From: Ulva prolifera
Lineage: Eukaryota; Chlorophyta; Ulvophyceae; Ulvales; Ulvaceae
Reading direction: 5' to 3'
Length of the DNA: 64,000 nucleotides
NCBI GenBank assembly: GCA_023078555.1
Contig: CM041201.1
Location: 999,713 to 1,063,712 of the forward strand
Shown here: positions 30,943 to 41,739 of the stretch, piece by piece
Layout of the letters: each line of letters starts with the position of its first letter
Numbering within the stretch: the first letter of the stretch is position 1
Position numbers and translations under genes: made by a program
The notes under the pieces: generated by a model
Databases searched by the model: none
Told to the model about the DNA's origin: nothing
The model's input: only the letters and a program-made list of their open reading frames with translations

Positions 30943-31881
30943 GGGTGTGTGTGTCACAAGGACAAAGCCAGCAAGGCCGCCTTATGATATGAGCGAAATA
31001 AGGGCGGGGACCCCAGGACGCCAGGGGTCCGCAGGCCATGAGCATGACCACACATGTTTTACAGCCTCACTATCCCGGATTTCCCGGATTTCGGAGTTGG
31101 TCCCGGAGTTGGTCCCGGATTTCGGAGTTGTCAATGTCCAAATGGATACGGCTTTATGTCATATGTAATCATGCATACATACTATGATCACAGAATAATG
31201 TTGGAATGGGCGAAGCATATAACATTTTGCGCATCTGCTCGTCCTCAATTTCTTATCTCGATGGCTAGCATAAAATGTAGCCGTTCGAGATAAGCTGTCG
31301 CAGTGCGCTGCCGCCTCGGCAGGCAGCCTTGCACAGCACCATGGGCTGTGTCGACACGCATGTGGTGTTCGCAGTGAACGGCCACGCCAAGCCGCCATGT
31401 GCACAAGACCCGAACTGCATGCTTGGAAACGAACACCGCGGTGCACCGATCGCGGGCCGGGACGGCACCACAGAGCGGCAGCAGTGCAGGTGTTGCCGCT
31501 GAGCCGGATCATGCAATGGTGTCCAAGAAAATGGCAATGATAAAAAAAGGTAAAGATAAAAAGAAAACCAATAGATGACCCAGATGCGCCGTGACAATTA
31601 TAACGTCGATCGTGCCTTGCGCCTGCCAGTGGTCGCCCTTTTGCACCAGACTGCACCAATAGTGCATGCTAGCAGCTGGCACTGCAGTGACGTGGTGACG
31701 CGCGCTGTCGAAACAGAGTTGCACACACAGCGTTACATGAAGGTTTTTTTTAACAACTACAACTACCTGTGTGTGCGACTGTTGATTTGGAAGGTGTTCG
31801 CCTGCCGCACGTTCACTCTGAACAATTCTAAAATTCCACAAGATTAACGCAAGATAGAGATATCGATACCGCGTTGCAGCT
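28881..31881. other. intergenic, simple repeats only
   Basis: No gene recognised on either strand. Contents: a G run of about 16 at 29,279-29,294; GTGTCG hexamer repeat at about 30,907-30,945; a CCCGGATTTC / GGAGTTGGT short tandem at 31,070-31,130; a TTCCGG doublet at about 30,757; and a short RT2 tail scrap (ACAAGGACAAAGCCAGCAAG) at 30,955-30,985, minus orientation. Confidence 0.5.
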
Positions 31882-31960
31882 TTACAAAAGAGTGAACGGA
31901 AGAAGACAACCGCCAAAACCGATTCTGATCCGAATCAACAGCAACACACGCATACAAATT
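31882..31960 (-). repeat. RT1 3'-tail copy
   Basis: Plus strand reads TTACAAAAGAGTGAACGGAA, then CCGATTCTGATCCGAATCAA and ACACACG, the reverse complement of the end of RT1. 5'-truncated. Confidence 0.75.
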
Positions 31961-31999
31961 CCGTTGACTTCGAGTTCCGTTGAACGCATATGTGCCTGA

Positions 32000-32604
32000 A
32001 TTCAATGCCACAGCCCCGGATTCAACAAACTAGCAGCTGCTACCCAACCCCCGACGCAGTCCAGCAGCTTGGCGCAATCTTGAAAATAGCCACAAGTAGT
32101 GGTGGAGGCAGGCCGCGCGCCAGGTGGGCGGTGGTGGTTGCACTGTACTGTGCACACTCCATGTCTTTTACAAGGACAAAGCAAGCTTGCTTCGACGATC
32201 TCGCTGCTTTCCTGCTCCGTGCTTTATTAAGCAAGGCAGGTAGCACCGCGGGCAACAACCAGGGGCCCCACACGTGTACACCCACGCAATCAGCAACACG
32301 CAGCACATACCAACACACCCATGCAGCGGTCCCGCTTCCTGTTCTCCGCCCGCTCCGACGTCGCACCCGTCTCCCGTGCCGCTGCGGCCACATACGAGGC
32401 CGCCGGCGCATATGCGTGACCACGCCGTCCACAGCAGCCATCTCCAGGCACGGCATGACCGCAACGTTGTCGTTAACGCGATGTCCCCGCGACAATTCAG
32501 CTCCACGCCCGCGCCCCGGGCGAGGGCGCAGCAGAGCGGCCCCAGAGCAGACGGCACTCCGGCGTAAGTGGCGACCAGGCGCAAGCACGAGCATCAGGAC
32601 AACC
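32000..32604 (-). pseudogene. RT1-type retrotransposon coding fragment with an RT2 tail scrap
   Basis: On the minus strand 32,350-32,580 reads, in shifting frames, the same segment as 41,760-41,860 on the plus strand (YVAAAARETGA then ERAENRKRDR), so it derives from the RT1 polyprotein after the RT domain. About 32,164-32,290 is instead a minus-oriented RT2 tail (TTTTACAAGGACAAAGCAAG on the plus strand). Frames are broken; this is dead sequence. It is cut off on the right by the inverted-repeat element at 32,605. Confidence 0.6.
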
Positions 32605-33577
32605 CCCCATGTTATTTTCCCTGACGGTTGTACACCACGCCACCCTCGCTGGCACGCAGTCTCGATAAAACTCCAAGCACGAGCATCAGGACAACAGCAG
32701 GAACACGACCAAACCTTATCTTTCCTTATAAAGCAACCTGAGTTGGCTCTGCAGTCAAAATGCGTGAAATACAATGGCGCCTTGGAATATCGCGTTGTGG
32801 ACCTGTCCATCCAGGTATGAGGCTCGTGACGCAAGTCTCGAACCTCATATCCTGAAGAATGAGTATCGTGTAATGTACTGCGCTGCCATCTTGATCTACG
32901 AAAGGGTGGTTGTCGTCGTTGATGATGTGAACGACATACTCGCGCTTTTCGTGCTCGACACGGAACAACCGGTACCATCAAGGATACACAGATTCCGCAG
33001 CGCAAATAACCCAAGCCAATTATATCTTCGATTGATGTGCGCTGTGCGACGTTGTTGGCTGTGAAGACAGCACCGTGAGATCTCAGTTGTGCCAGCCTGG
33101 ACTTTGATGCTGGCAGCAATGGTGGCCTGCCCCGCTCGCGACAGAAATGTGCTTCAGCAGATCATTCATCGTTCTCACTGTTCCGGACAGGCATAGCCAT
33201 TCTATCGTTTCCAAACACAACTATCACCGAAGTGCAGTTGTGTTTTTGCGTCGTGGCACGAAAGCCGACCCGCTGGAACGGAGAGGCTTCCGATCGGACG
33301 TAATGCCAAAAGCGCGGTCGATTACGAATTCGAAGTTGCTGTGTAAAAGTGCGACGGGATGCCGAGCAGTACAGTCGAGAAGCAGTCGCCAAGTGCTACA
33401 GCGACACTAAATGACAGCGCAAACTCGCCGTGAAAGCCATGCTGTACATTAAAATGACAAACTAAGAATGTCGCGTGTTTCTGCTGTTGTCCTGATGCCC
33501 GTGCTTGGAGTTTTATCGAGACTGCGTGCCAGCGAGGGTGGCGTGGTGTACAACCGTCAGGGAAAATAACATGGGGG
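32605..33577. mobile_element. 973-bp element with about 105-bp terminal inverted repeats
   Basis: The left arm (32605-32709) starts CCCCATGTTATTTTCCCTGA and returns as a near-exact reverse complement at 33473-33577 (two or three differences seen). The interior, about 760 bp, has only short open frames with no recognised domain, so this is a non-autonomous foldback or MITE-like element. RT coding fragments lie on both sides (32,350-32,580 and 33,594-34,136, minus), so it appears to have inserted into a retrotransposon copy. A 22-bp direct repeat (AAGCACGAGCATCAGGACAA core) occurs just outside the left end and again near the inner end of the left arm. Confidence 0.72.
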
Positions 33578-34136
33578 AGCACGAGCCAGGTTATCATGGC
33601 GCATCTGGGTCTCCTAGGGCTTTGCCACCTTCTTGCAGACCATTGCATGGTCCGGTTCGGCGGCAAGACCTGCACTGCATTTGCACGGAGGCGGGGGGGA
33701 CGTCCGTCGGGACGCGGAATCGCAGGCGGTGCCACACCGCCAGGACAAACATGTCGACCAGGGTGAGAACGCCGCCCGGCAAAGCGGAGAGGAAGGCGCC
33801 CGCTGGGCCCCCTGACGCACTCAGGCCCCTGAGCCACACCGCTTCCTGCCCGCCGGCCGGCGTGTTGCAATTGAGGTCGATGCATTGGAGTTGAAGTGCA
33901 GCGGCATGGTCCGCGACCGCCCACCCCACCTCACGCTGGGCCTCCAGCAGCTTCCCCGAGACAAACTCGTCCAGCAGGTCGCGGGCGTCGGCCTCCCATC
34001 CCAGCAGCTCATGCAGCTCGTCAAACAAGCCCTGCCAGCGCTGCAGCAGGCTGGTCCGGCTGTGGCCACGGGGGGGAAGCAGGTCCGGGCAGCCGGCCAG
34101 GTTGCGCTCGGCCATGCCAGCCGCCGACACACCCAT
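33578..34136 (-). pseudogene. non-LTR retrotransposon C-terminal fragment
   Basis: Minus-strand frame: LLQRWQGLFDELHELLGWEA, then a segment rich in Ala/Gly, then GAFLSALPGGVLTLVDMFVL and VWHRLRFRVPTD, followed after a frame change by KCSAGLAAEPDHAMVCKKVA. The final CxC...H..C pattern is the zinc-knuckle-like end that follows RT in algal and plant non-LTR elements (rows of the form ALRYRLGLP..CxCG...DGHHA..C). It is probably the same copy as the piece at 32,350-32,580, split by the 973-bp element. No start and frame breaks present. Confidence 0.65.
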
Positions 34137-36409
34137 GCAACGTCAGCACCCTGGGCGCCCACCAGCCTGGCCCCAGATGCCCGAAAGCACACGCAGCCAA
34201 GGCTGCAAAGCCCAACACACCGAGACACCAACAACAACCATGAAGGGGACGCCCCAGCCTCCCCCAGCAAACCCCACCCCGCCCAGCACTGCTGGTGGCA
34301 CCCGCACACCACCCACCACCCCGCCCACCCGTAAACCGTGACCCCCAATCCCCAATCCCCAGCCTGGCCCGCCCAAAACCCCCGGTTACGCCCCAATGGC
34401 AAAACGCACACGCACGGCAACCAAGGGCAGCGCCAAAACGCAGCACGTCGAGCGCAAGGCCGGTCATCCAAGGCGACGTCAACACGCAGTGTGGCGGCAC
34501 ATGCATATGAGCGCAGGCAAGCTTCATGTAGGGTGGCCCTGCTGAACTATGGGAGGTTTTTCGAGGGAAAGGGCAACGAGGCAGGCAGCAAACCGTGTGA
34601 CAGTGAGCTGCTCATGATCAACGTTCACCACCCCATCATAACGCACAGGTTGTACAGGAATCTCTTTCAAAGCATGGGGCGATGGTTATACAGAATTGTA
34701 AACGGTTGCACTCAAATACAGCAATACCGGTGACCGGTGATTTGATCGACCGACTACGCCGCCGACACCACAAAGGGGTGACACAACGCGTCTAATATTG
34801 GAAGCGTGAGCTCTAGTTCATATTGGCCTGGTCCATTCCTTGTGCGACGACTCATTAATTAACTTGCCATAGCCTGAGGCCCACAGCTGCATGCAAGCCA
34901 AGACATCACAAGAGTTGCTGCCGAATGAGCTAAAACATTTCACACACACGGCCGCCGCCGCCGCGCAGCGCGCTGCCTCCGTACATGCACCGCCCATCCC
35001 ACTCCGGATCCATGCGCGCGCCAAGAACATGCGACAAGGCCCCACATCCACCTCCCGGCCCCCGCCTGCTGCGGGATGCGCCATGGCCTCCGCGGCAGTC
35101 GGCCTCCACACATGCATGCATACCGGCCGCCCCATATGCATCGGAGGCTGAATCCTGCTCTCGCAGCTACAGCCCTCTGAGCGAGGCGGCATTATGGATG
35201 ATACTTGCTTTCACTCCAGATGTGACAGGGACAAGGCGCCAAGGCAGGCAGCACCGCTATCATTCTAGGGGCATGCATGCATGCATGCGCCGGTGGCCGG
35301 AGCCACGTTGCATGTACAACCAAACCCCAGTGGTCCGACCAGCCACCAACAGCTCAGGTGCTACGCCTTCACGGCGCTGACATTTTCCATACAAAACTGT
35401 TCGTCTATCTGCTCATGGCTGTAGTCTGGGTGTGCATCTGCAGCTTCCGTAGGCATATGCATGCTGCGCAGCTCCAATCGGCAGAAACGGAAAAAAAAAA
35501 CAGGGCATGCTGCTCAGCTGCGCAGCTGCACACCCACGTTCATTAAATTCATGGTACACATGCATCTGCAAATCCAGAGTTACCTTTACTCTACTTGCGG
35601 ACGTTGCGATAAAATCCGCATTGCGGGTGTAATCTATAGCCATGGGCGTTATCGATTACCTATCTATATAACCCATAATTATGTAGTGTCATAACTCCAC
35701 ATAAACTGTCAAAGCGTTGGCCACTGCATGGTACTGCCGGGGCCCCGGGACCACTACTGACACTTGAACAGTCAGTAGCAGCCATGACACTGCAGCTCCT
35801 CTCACTACCTAGGTGTGCTAGCGCTACAGAAGAGTGAACTGTCTAGAAACATACAGCATAAGAGCCTCTAGAGCTTCCGAATCAACGATCATATACAGAT
35901 CCATGGGTGCACACCGCAGCAGGCGCGCAAACACATATGCATGCCTCAGTCCGGCAGGATCGACTCCTCCATGGTCTGCATCATGCCTGGGTGTCACACC
36001 GAGGTGCGATACCACGTGATAGCTGCAGTTTAGAACTAGGCTGTCAGGCGTCGGATCGCGTAGATCAATTCCAACAGCTTGGACCTGACACCTTGATGGC
36101 GTCCCTGAATCTGATGCCAGGCGACCCAACATTAACAATTGCAACCACAACTGCAACCGCCAGCGTCGGGTGGTTGTAAGGCCGTGACAAGCAGTTGATC
36201 ACGATCTGGTGACATAACACAGATCTTGGGAGACGTCTCATGACGTTTTGTCATACATTGACGTAGCTGTGCGAGGTGTTTTGTGTCACAGACGCCTGCC
36301 GCTGCTCATATGTCCTGTTGGCACAGGCAATTGAATGTTACACACTACTCAAGTAACGCATGATCATTATGTATATATGCTACGGCTCGGAGGGGATACA
36401 CAGCAGCCT
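34137..36409. other. no gene recognised; retroelement-derived CA-rich sequence
   Basis: 34,110-34,500 resembles the CA-rich untranslated sequence associated with RT2 copies (compare 39,000-39,200 and 48,380-48,650). A degenerate RT2 tail is at about 35,222-35,265 (GGGACAAGGCGCCAAGGCAG). The remainder has no supported coding sequence. Confidence 0.45.
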
Positions 36410-37840
36410 CTAGAAAAAGGATGTGCATGTATTGCCCACACCAGAACCGCGGACATTGAATCCACCAAATGATAGGGGCAGCCCCTCGCACACGGGCGTG
36501 TCAAGGCACGTGGGAGAGAACGAGTCGACGTCGCAGGTGCTGGTGCCAAAGCAGACTCCGATCGTGATGAATGGGTACACGCCAATACAGCAGTCCCGAC
36601 CTGGGCGGCCGCAGTTGGCATAGGTAAAACGGTCTGGCCGGGGCCGTCCGCGGGAAACGATGATGACCACCACATTCGGGGGGACCTCGCCGGCGGGTGT
36701 GACGGTGTCGCGAGGTGGCAGTGTGGGCTCGCTTGGAGGAGGCGGTGGCGGTGGCGCAGGTGGTGGTGCCTGGGGTGGGGGTGACGGGGGTGAAGGAGGT
36801 GGTGGCGGCGGGGGTGATGTGGGAGGGGGCGGTGGTGGCGGTGAAGGAGGCGGAGGTGATGATGTGGGCGGTGGTGGTGGTGATGGGGGTGATTGCGGTG
36901 GAGGAGGTGGAGGTGTTGATGGGGGTGTCGGTGGTGGCGGTGAAGGAGGCGGAGGTGGTGATGTGGGCGGTGGTGGTGGCGGCGATGGAGGTGGTGGTGG
37001 TGATGGGGGTGATGGCGGTGAAGGAGGTGGAGGTGATGATGGGGGTGGCGGTGGTGGCGGTGAAGGAGGCGGAGGCGGTGATGCGGGCGGTGGTGGTGGC
37101 GGCGATGGAGGTGGTGGTGGTGATGGGGGTGATGGCGGTGAAGGAGGTGGAGATGTTGATGGGGGTGGCGGTGGTGGCGGTGAAGGAGGCGGAGGCGGTG
37201 ATGTGGGCGGTGGTGGTGGCGGTGATGAAGGTGGTGGCGGAGATGGTGATGGGGGTGATGGCGGCGGCGGCGGTGGAGATGGTGATGGGGGTGGCGGCGG
37301 TGGCAGTGAAGGAGGCGGAGGCGGTGATGTGGGCGGTGGTGGTGGCGGTGATGAAGGTGGTGGCGGAGATGGTGATGGGGGCGGTGGCGGTGAAGGAGGC
37401 GGAGGCGGTGATGTGGGCGGTGGTGGTGGCGGTGATGAAGGTGGTGGCGGAGATGGTGATGGGGGTGGCGGCGGTGGCAGTGAAGGAGGCGGAGGCGGTG
37501 ATGTGGGCGGTGGTGGTGGCGGTGATGAAGGTGGTGGCGGAGATTGTGATGGGGGCGGTGGCGGTGAAGGAGGCGGAGGCGGTGATGTGGGAGGGGGCGG
37601 TGAAAGAGGTGGAGGTGGAGATGGAGGTGTTGATGGGGGTGGCGGTGGTGGCGGTGAAGGAGGCGGAGGCGGTGATGTGGGCGGTGGTGGTGGCGGTGAT
37701 GGAGGTGGAGGTGGCGACAGTGATGGGGGAGAGGGCGGCGGCGGCGGTGGGTCTCCGCCGTACACCCCTTCACCAGAAGGTGGCGGAGGGGGCGTCTCCA
37801 CAAAGTTGGATGCCGTAGCTGCAACTGTGGTAACGGATCC
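36410..37840 (-). CDS. polyproline / Cys-rich wall protein, last exon
   Basis: The exon begins after an AG at 37,841 (minus) with GSVTTVAATASNFVETPPPP and continues through about 330 residues of SPPPPPS repeats. It ends in the same Cys-rich module as the gene at 2.8 kb: NCGRPGRDCCIGVYPFITIG, then CDVDSFSPTCLDTPVC and a terminal NTCTSFF before the stop. The two tails share about two thirds of residues by eye, so they are paralogues in opposite orientation 34 kb apart. Upstream exons (signal peptide, EGF-like part) were not identified; the sequence just upstream is a G-tract and an RT2 tail, so the 5' part may be lost. Predicted role: a hydroxyproline-rich extracellular rod with a disulphide-knotted cap. 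The plus-strand Gly-rich frames across it are shadows. Confidence 0.7.
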   Translation of the reverse strand, partial: GSVTTVAATASNFVETPPPPPSGEGVYGGDPPPPPPSPPSLSPPPPPSPPPPPPTSPPPPPSPPPPPPPSTPPSPPPPLSPPPPTSPPPPPSPPPPPSQSPPPPSSPPPPPPTSPPPPPSLPPPPPPSPSPPPPSSPPPPPPTSPPPPPSPPPPPSPSPPPPSSPPPPPPTSPPPPPSLPPPPPPSPSPPPPPPSPPSPSPPPPSSPPPPPPTSPPPPPSPPPPPPPSTSPPPSPPSPPSPPPPPSPPPPPPASPPPPPSPPPPPPPSSPPPPSPPSPPSPPPPPSPPPPPPTSPPPPPSPPPPTPPSTPPPPPPQSPPSPPPPPTSSPPPPSPPPPPPPTSPPPPPPPSPPSPPPQAPPPAPPPPPPPSEPTLPPRDTVTPAGEVPPNVVVIIVSRGRPRPDRFTYANCGRPGRDCCIGVYPFITIGVCFGTSTCDVDSFSPTCLDTPVCEGLPLSFGGFNVRGSGVGNTCTSFF

Positions 37841-38229
37841 CTGCACATGAACACATGCCATGTCATTCACTGTACACTGTACTGAATGGACTCTGCACAG
37901 GCCAGCAAACATATTCATGCCGCTTGGCTTCTCATTCCGCCGCGGAATTAAAAGCGGCGTGATCGCGTGAGCAGGGGCATTGCCAGGTGGTGTGTGAGGT
38001 CCCGGCTCCGCCGCACCAGTGGCCATTCGCCGAACACCGACAACACCACGCGATGTGCGCTGCTGCTGCTGCTGCTGCTGCTGCGGGAGTGTCACTGCGC
38101 GTGTGGACACTCCCGCAGCAGACATGCCTGTGTTCAGTGTTTTGAACCCGTCTACTCGTCTGTAATACCCTGACGATGAGAACATGCCGCGATGGCCGGC
38201 AAGCGGACTGCTGCTTACACATTGCTCTC

Positions 38230-38291
38230 CAGGTGAGAGTAGTGATTTGGGGTGGGGACCCGCTGCCGGTTGGGGTGAGTTCCGCAGGGGT

Positions 38292-38328
<37 letters not shown>

Positions 38329-38600
38329 CTCCCCGGGATTGTTGTGCGTGTCCCTGTGTTGGGCTTTGCAGCCTGTGGCGTGTTCCTTCGGGGATCTGGG
38401 GCTGGGGTGAGTGTGTAAGGGGTGGGGGTGCATGTGTGGTTGTGGGTATGGGGGCCTGTGTGTCTGGCTGCGGCCGGGGCGGGTGCTGACGTGTGCGGTG
38501 GCAGGGGTGTGCTGGTCTGTGTTGCGTGTTGGTCATTGCGTGGGTGTGCGGTTCCCCTGTTTGTGTCCCACGCGGTACTACGTATACCTTCCTTGCAGGA
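38230..38600 (+). repeat. RT2 3'-tail copy with a G47 tract
   Basis: Plus orientation, ending GGTTCCCCTGTTTGTGTCCC..CCTTGCAGGAATTGTCCTTG, similar to the end of the RT2 copy at 63.4-64.0 kb. It contains a run of 47 G at 38,292-38,338. Confidence 0.6.
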
Positions 38601-38900
38601 ATTGTCCTTGAAACACATCGCATCCCCCCTGTCCGTGTGCGCATGCCAGTCCCCATGACCCCAGGCCAAAGCTGTTGTCACAGAAGAGGGTACACATACA
38701 CAGCATGAGATTCTCTTTCAGATTCGCGTCACACACACAATCACCACACAGCAGCCCACACACATACGACGTAGTGCGGCCTGACCAATTCAATACTTTC
38801 CCGATATTGATGTGCTGTAGATGGCCATGTGGTGATCATCATGTGACTTCACAGAGGGTGTTTTTTCCACCACAGTTCATGTGGTGGTGCAGGAGGCTGT

Positions 38901-39215
38901 GTGTTACAAGGACAAAGCAAGCAAGGCAGGTAGCACCCCGAGCAGCAAGCAGGGGAACCGCACACCACGCAACAAGCCACACGCGGCACACACCAACACA
39001 CCCGCGCAACGTCAGCACCCGCGCCGGCCACAGCCACACAGCCACACACACGACCACACCCACCCAGCAACACACACAAGCTCCCACCCAACACCCACAA
39101 GCACACTCACACGCCCACCCCCACCCGTCCCACCAGCCAGGCGCAAGAGCCCTGAAAGCACATGCAGCCAAGGCCACCCCCAGCACAACCCCCCTCCGCC
39201 ACAGACTGCCGTGTG
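38901..39215 (-). repeat. RT2 3'-tail copy
   Basis: Plus strand reads GTGTTACAAGGACAAAGCAA then GCAAGGCAGGTAGCACC, ACCACGCAACAAGCCACACG and a CA-rich stretch. This is the reverse complement of the RT2 end, 5'-truncated at about 39,215. It lies just downstream of the small Cys-rich gene and may have replaced its 3' part. Confidence 0.8.
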
Positions 39216-39425
39216 AGGGATGCTTAAGTAATTGTGCCGCGCATGCACGTGGCTCAAGCACATCAACTGTAGGTATATTGTGCATTCGTACGCACATGCA
39301 GTCCATGCACAGGTGTCAGACGACGTACAGTCAGATCTGCGCACCAAGCACGTGATGTGCCCAGCCCATCCATGCATCACGCGCACGCATTCTGCTGTGA
39401 AATCACGCATCGATCGAGAAAGCAC

Positions 39426-39779
39426 CTGGCACGTGTTGGCCAAGCGACCTTCGGTAGCGCACTCCAGGCCATCGGCGCAAACCAAGTCATCTTCGTCATC
39501 GCAGAGGCAGCCCGCGGGCGCCGGGACGGTGGCCGGGGACCCACAGCCGTTGGGTGTGCAGATGCCCATGATGGGTGTGAACGACTTGATGTCACAGAAT
39601 TGCCCTGTCCCGAACACACAACAGTCTGTGTCGTCTACGCAGATCTCACCCGCAATGATACAATCTTCAGGGTCGCCCCCAACGGTGGTGGTGAATGTTA
39701 GAGGGTCGCCCTGCGCGGCGCACCCACGGAAAGGCGTCGCCGCCAGAGCGGCTGTGAGAGCCAAGACGATTGTAAACAT
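39426..39779 (-). CDS. small secreted cysteine-rich protein, first exon
   Basis: ATG at 39,779 (the GTG six bases upstream is not a eukaryotic start). Signal peptide MFTIVLALTAALAATPFRGCAAQG, then a Cys-rich mature part: EDCIIAGEICVDDTDCCVFG, FCDIKSFTPIMGICTPNGC, CLCDDEDDLVCADGLEC and ANTCQ. The exon ends at a CAG/GT (39,426) after 118 codons. The C-x6-C-x5-CC spacing with acidic loops resembles small disulphide-rich domains; there is similarity in style to the tails of the two polyproline proteins (the CDxxSFxP motif is shared: CDIKSFTP, CDVDSFSP, CDVESFLP). No further exon was found; an RT2 tail begins about 200 bp on. Probably extracellular. Confidence 0.7.
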
Positions 39780-39901
39780 CGTCACTTACACCTGCACATC
39801 TGGAGCACTCGCGGGCCATCGACATCATGAACAAGCTTGACAAGATTCCACCTCGGAGCATATTGCACCTTAGAGCATCCGAAGGCTTCTTATAAAAGAG
39901 T

Positions 39902-40022
39902 TTCAAAAGAGTGAACGGGAGAAAACAAACACTGAAACCGAATCTCATCCGGATCAACTTCAACACACACTCACACACACATACACACACGAACACTACA
40001 ACCGCACTCACAACTCAGTCCG
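39902..40022 (-). repeat. RT1 3'-tail copy
   Basis: Plus strand: CAAAAGAGTGAACGGGAGAA, ACACTGAAACCGAATCTCAT, then CA-rich and CTCACAACTCAGTCCGGCA. That last word is the reverse complement of the RT1 stop-codon region, so a few coding bases are included. Confidence 0.82.
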
Positions 40023-40457
40023 GCACATCACAGCATCCGAAGGTGTTCATCTTCCAGGCACATCATGATGGCATGCACGTGTATGTGACGCGCCGGCGCC
40101 GGCACATCGGGGGTTCGTTCGAACCCATTTACCGCACCGCGACGGCAGGCAGAGAACAGGAAAGCAGACTAATAGCTCAATGGAATGTCTTCCGAATCAG
40201 AGATCCCACACACATCATGGGCATATGCATGCCCGACGGCTGCTGGTTCAGTACTGGTGCTCTACAGTTGGATTCTTTCCTGGCGTGGAAACCGACGGCT
40301 CGCTTCACTCGCCGTCCGGATTTTGCCGGAATTTCCTAAATCTGGCGGGAAAACGTTCGGATTGCACCGCGAGACCCCTTCGTGTCGGCAGGAACACCGA
40401 CGACTCCCTCGCTGGCCGTTGGTTTTCGCCCAAATTTTTTTATTTTCCGTTGGTAAT

Positions 40458-40560
40458 GTTACAAAAGAATGAACGGGAGCAGAGAAACAACAAAACAGAA
40501 TCTCATCCGAAGCAACATACACACGATCACACTACAACCGCGCCCACAAAAGCGTTGTTA
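40458..40560 (-). repeat. RT1 3'-tail copy
   Basis: Plus strand: TTACAAAAGAATGAACGGGA, then AACAGAATCTCATCCGAAGC and CACTACAACCGCGCCCACA. 5'-truncated. Confidence 0.75.
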
Positions 40561-41265
40561 CAGTCAGATACAGCGACGGCAAGAAGACATATGCAGGCCG
40601 GCCTCCGGAGGGATCCCGGACTACGGGGCGCGTGAGGATGCGCTGCAGCAATGTCGCAAAAGTGCATGCAAGCATTACAGCGCTTATCAATATGCGCTGC
40701 TGCAGTGCGGCTGTTTGTGTGGAAGCAATGCAGTCTTTTGCTCACGGAGACTCGTTCACTCGCCTGTAAGAACTCGTTCACGCTTCAGCACTGCAGCTAT
40801 ATAGATTGCACACCTGCACCTCTTCTTAAGCGCCAGAGGTCTGGTGAGATTGGTGTTGCTGTAGAATATATCGCCGACAGCACTAGCGGCCGCGGCCAAT
40901 GGTGACTTGGTGGGTCGAAGTTACGGTCGACGCCGGACTCCGTTCGGCATTCGGAATTCGGAATCGGCCATTTGTATTCACTTGATGCCACAGCTGTATA
41001 CGATCATAAGTGCACACCATGGCCATGACGACACGGGCGTTGACTTGGCACTGCCTGCGTTGGCTGCGGCGAGCAGAATCCGCCTGTGCCTACATGGCCT
41101 ACGTGTGCATGCGTACGAGATATGTGGTGTTGGGCCACGCTCGAATCTCGATACCACAGCATGGCATTGACACAACGGCATGCTACAATCTTGAATCCAC
41201 CCGTGACGTTCCTGTCGGGTTGCATTATGGCACCAACGTTGGCATCAGTCGCAACCGCACCATGG
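40561..41265. other. no gene recognised
   Basis: Sequence between two retroelement tails. No coding block supported on either strand. Confidence 0.4.
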
Positions 41266-41394
41266 GTCGGACATACGTATGGCTGAGGTGTGGGTGAGGT
41301 TGTAGTGTGATCGATCGATATCGTGTATGTATGTGTTGGTCAATGAGATTCGGTTTCGGTGTTTGTTTTCTCCCGTTCACTCTTTTGTAATATT
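41266..41394 (+). repeat. RT1 3'-tail copy
   Basis: Plus orientation: GAGATTCGGTTTCGGTGTTT then GTTTTCTCCCGTTCACTCTT and TTGTAAT. A second, shorter one (41497-41556) follows after a GT dinucleotide run at about 41,483-41,500. Confidence 0.8.
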
Positions 41395-41496
41395 TACTGT
41401 GTGGCTCCATCAAGCGCTCGCTCTGGTGGAGTCGCCGCTTATCGAAGGCGGGGTTGTATTGTGATTGTGATTGAGCTCGAGTGTGTGTGTGTGTGT

Positions 41497-41556
41497 GTGT
41501 CTTGATTAGGATGAGATTCGGTTTTGGTGTTTGCCTTCTTCAGTTCACTCTTATGT
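41497..41556 (+). repeat. RT1 3'-tail copy
   Basis: GATTAGGATGAGATTCGGTT, then TTCAGTTCACTCTTATGTAA. 5'-truncated close to the end. Confidence 0.75.
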
Positions 41557-41572
41557 AAATCAATGGGCGACG

Positions 41573-41647
41573 CGTAACATGCTACGTGCATGTGACACGT
41601 AACATGCTACGTGCATGTGACACGTAACATGCTACGTGCATGTCTGT
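41573..41647. repeat. 25-bp tandem repeat, 3 copies
   Basis: CGTAACATGCTACGTGCATG begins at 41573, 41598 and 41623. A single further copy (GCGTAACATGCTACGTGCAT) is at about 42,831, so the RT1 copy between is bracketed by direct repeats of this word. Confidence 0.9.
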
Positions 41648-41739
41648 GCCAATTCGTGTTAGTGTTCCAAGCCTAGGCCCCCCAGGAGAATCGCTTGTTA
41701 ACATAGACACCGTTGCTGGCCGCCGCCACCGATCACCAG

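Noticed and set aside
36660..37850. 396-codon glycine-rich frame on the plus strand
   Set aside because: Antisense of the polyproline exon; the opposite strand has the Cys-rich end and a proper acceptor and stop.
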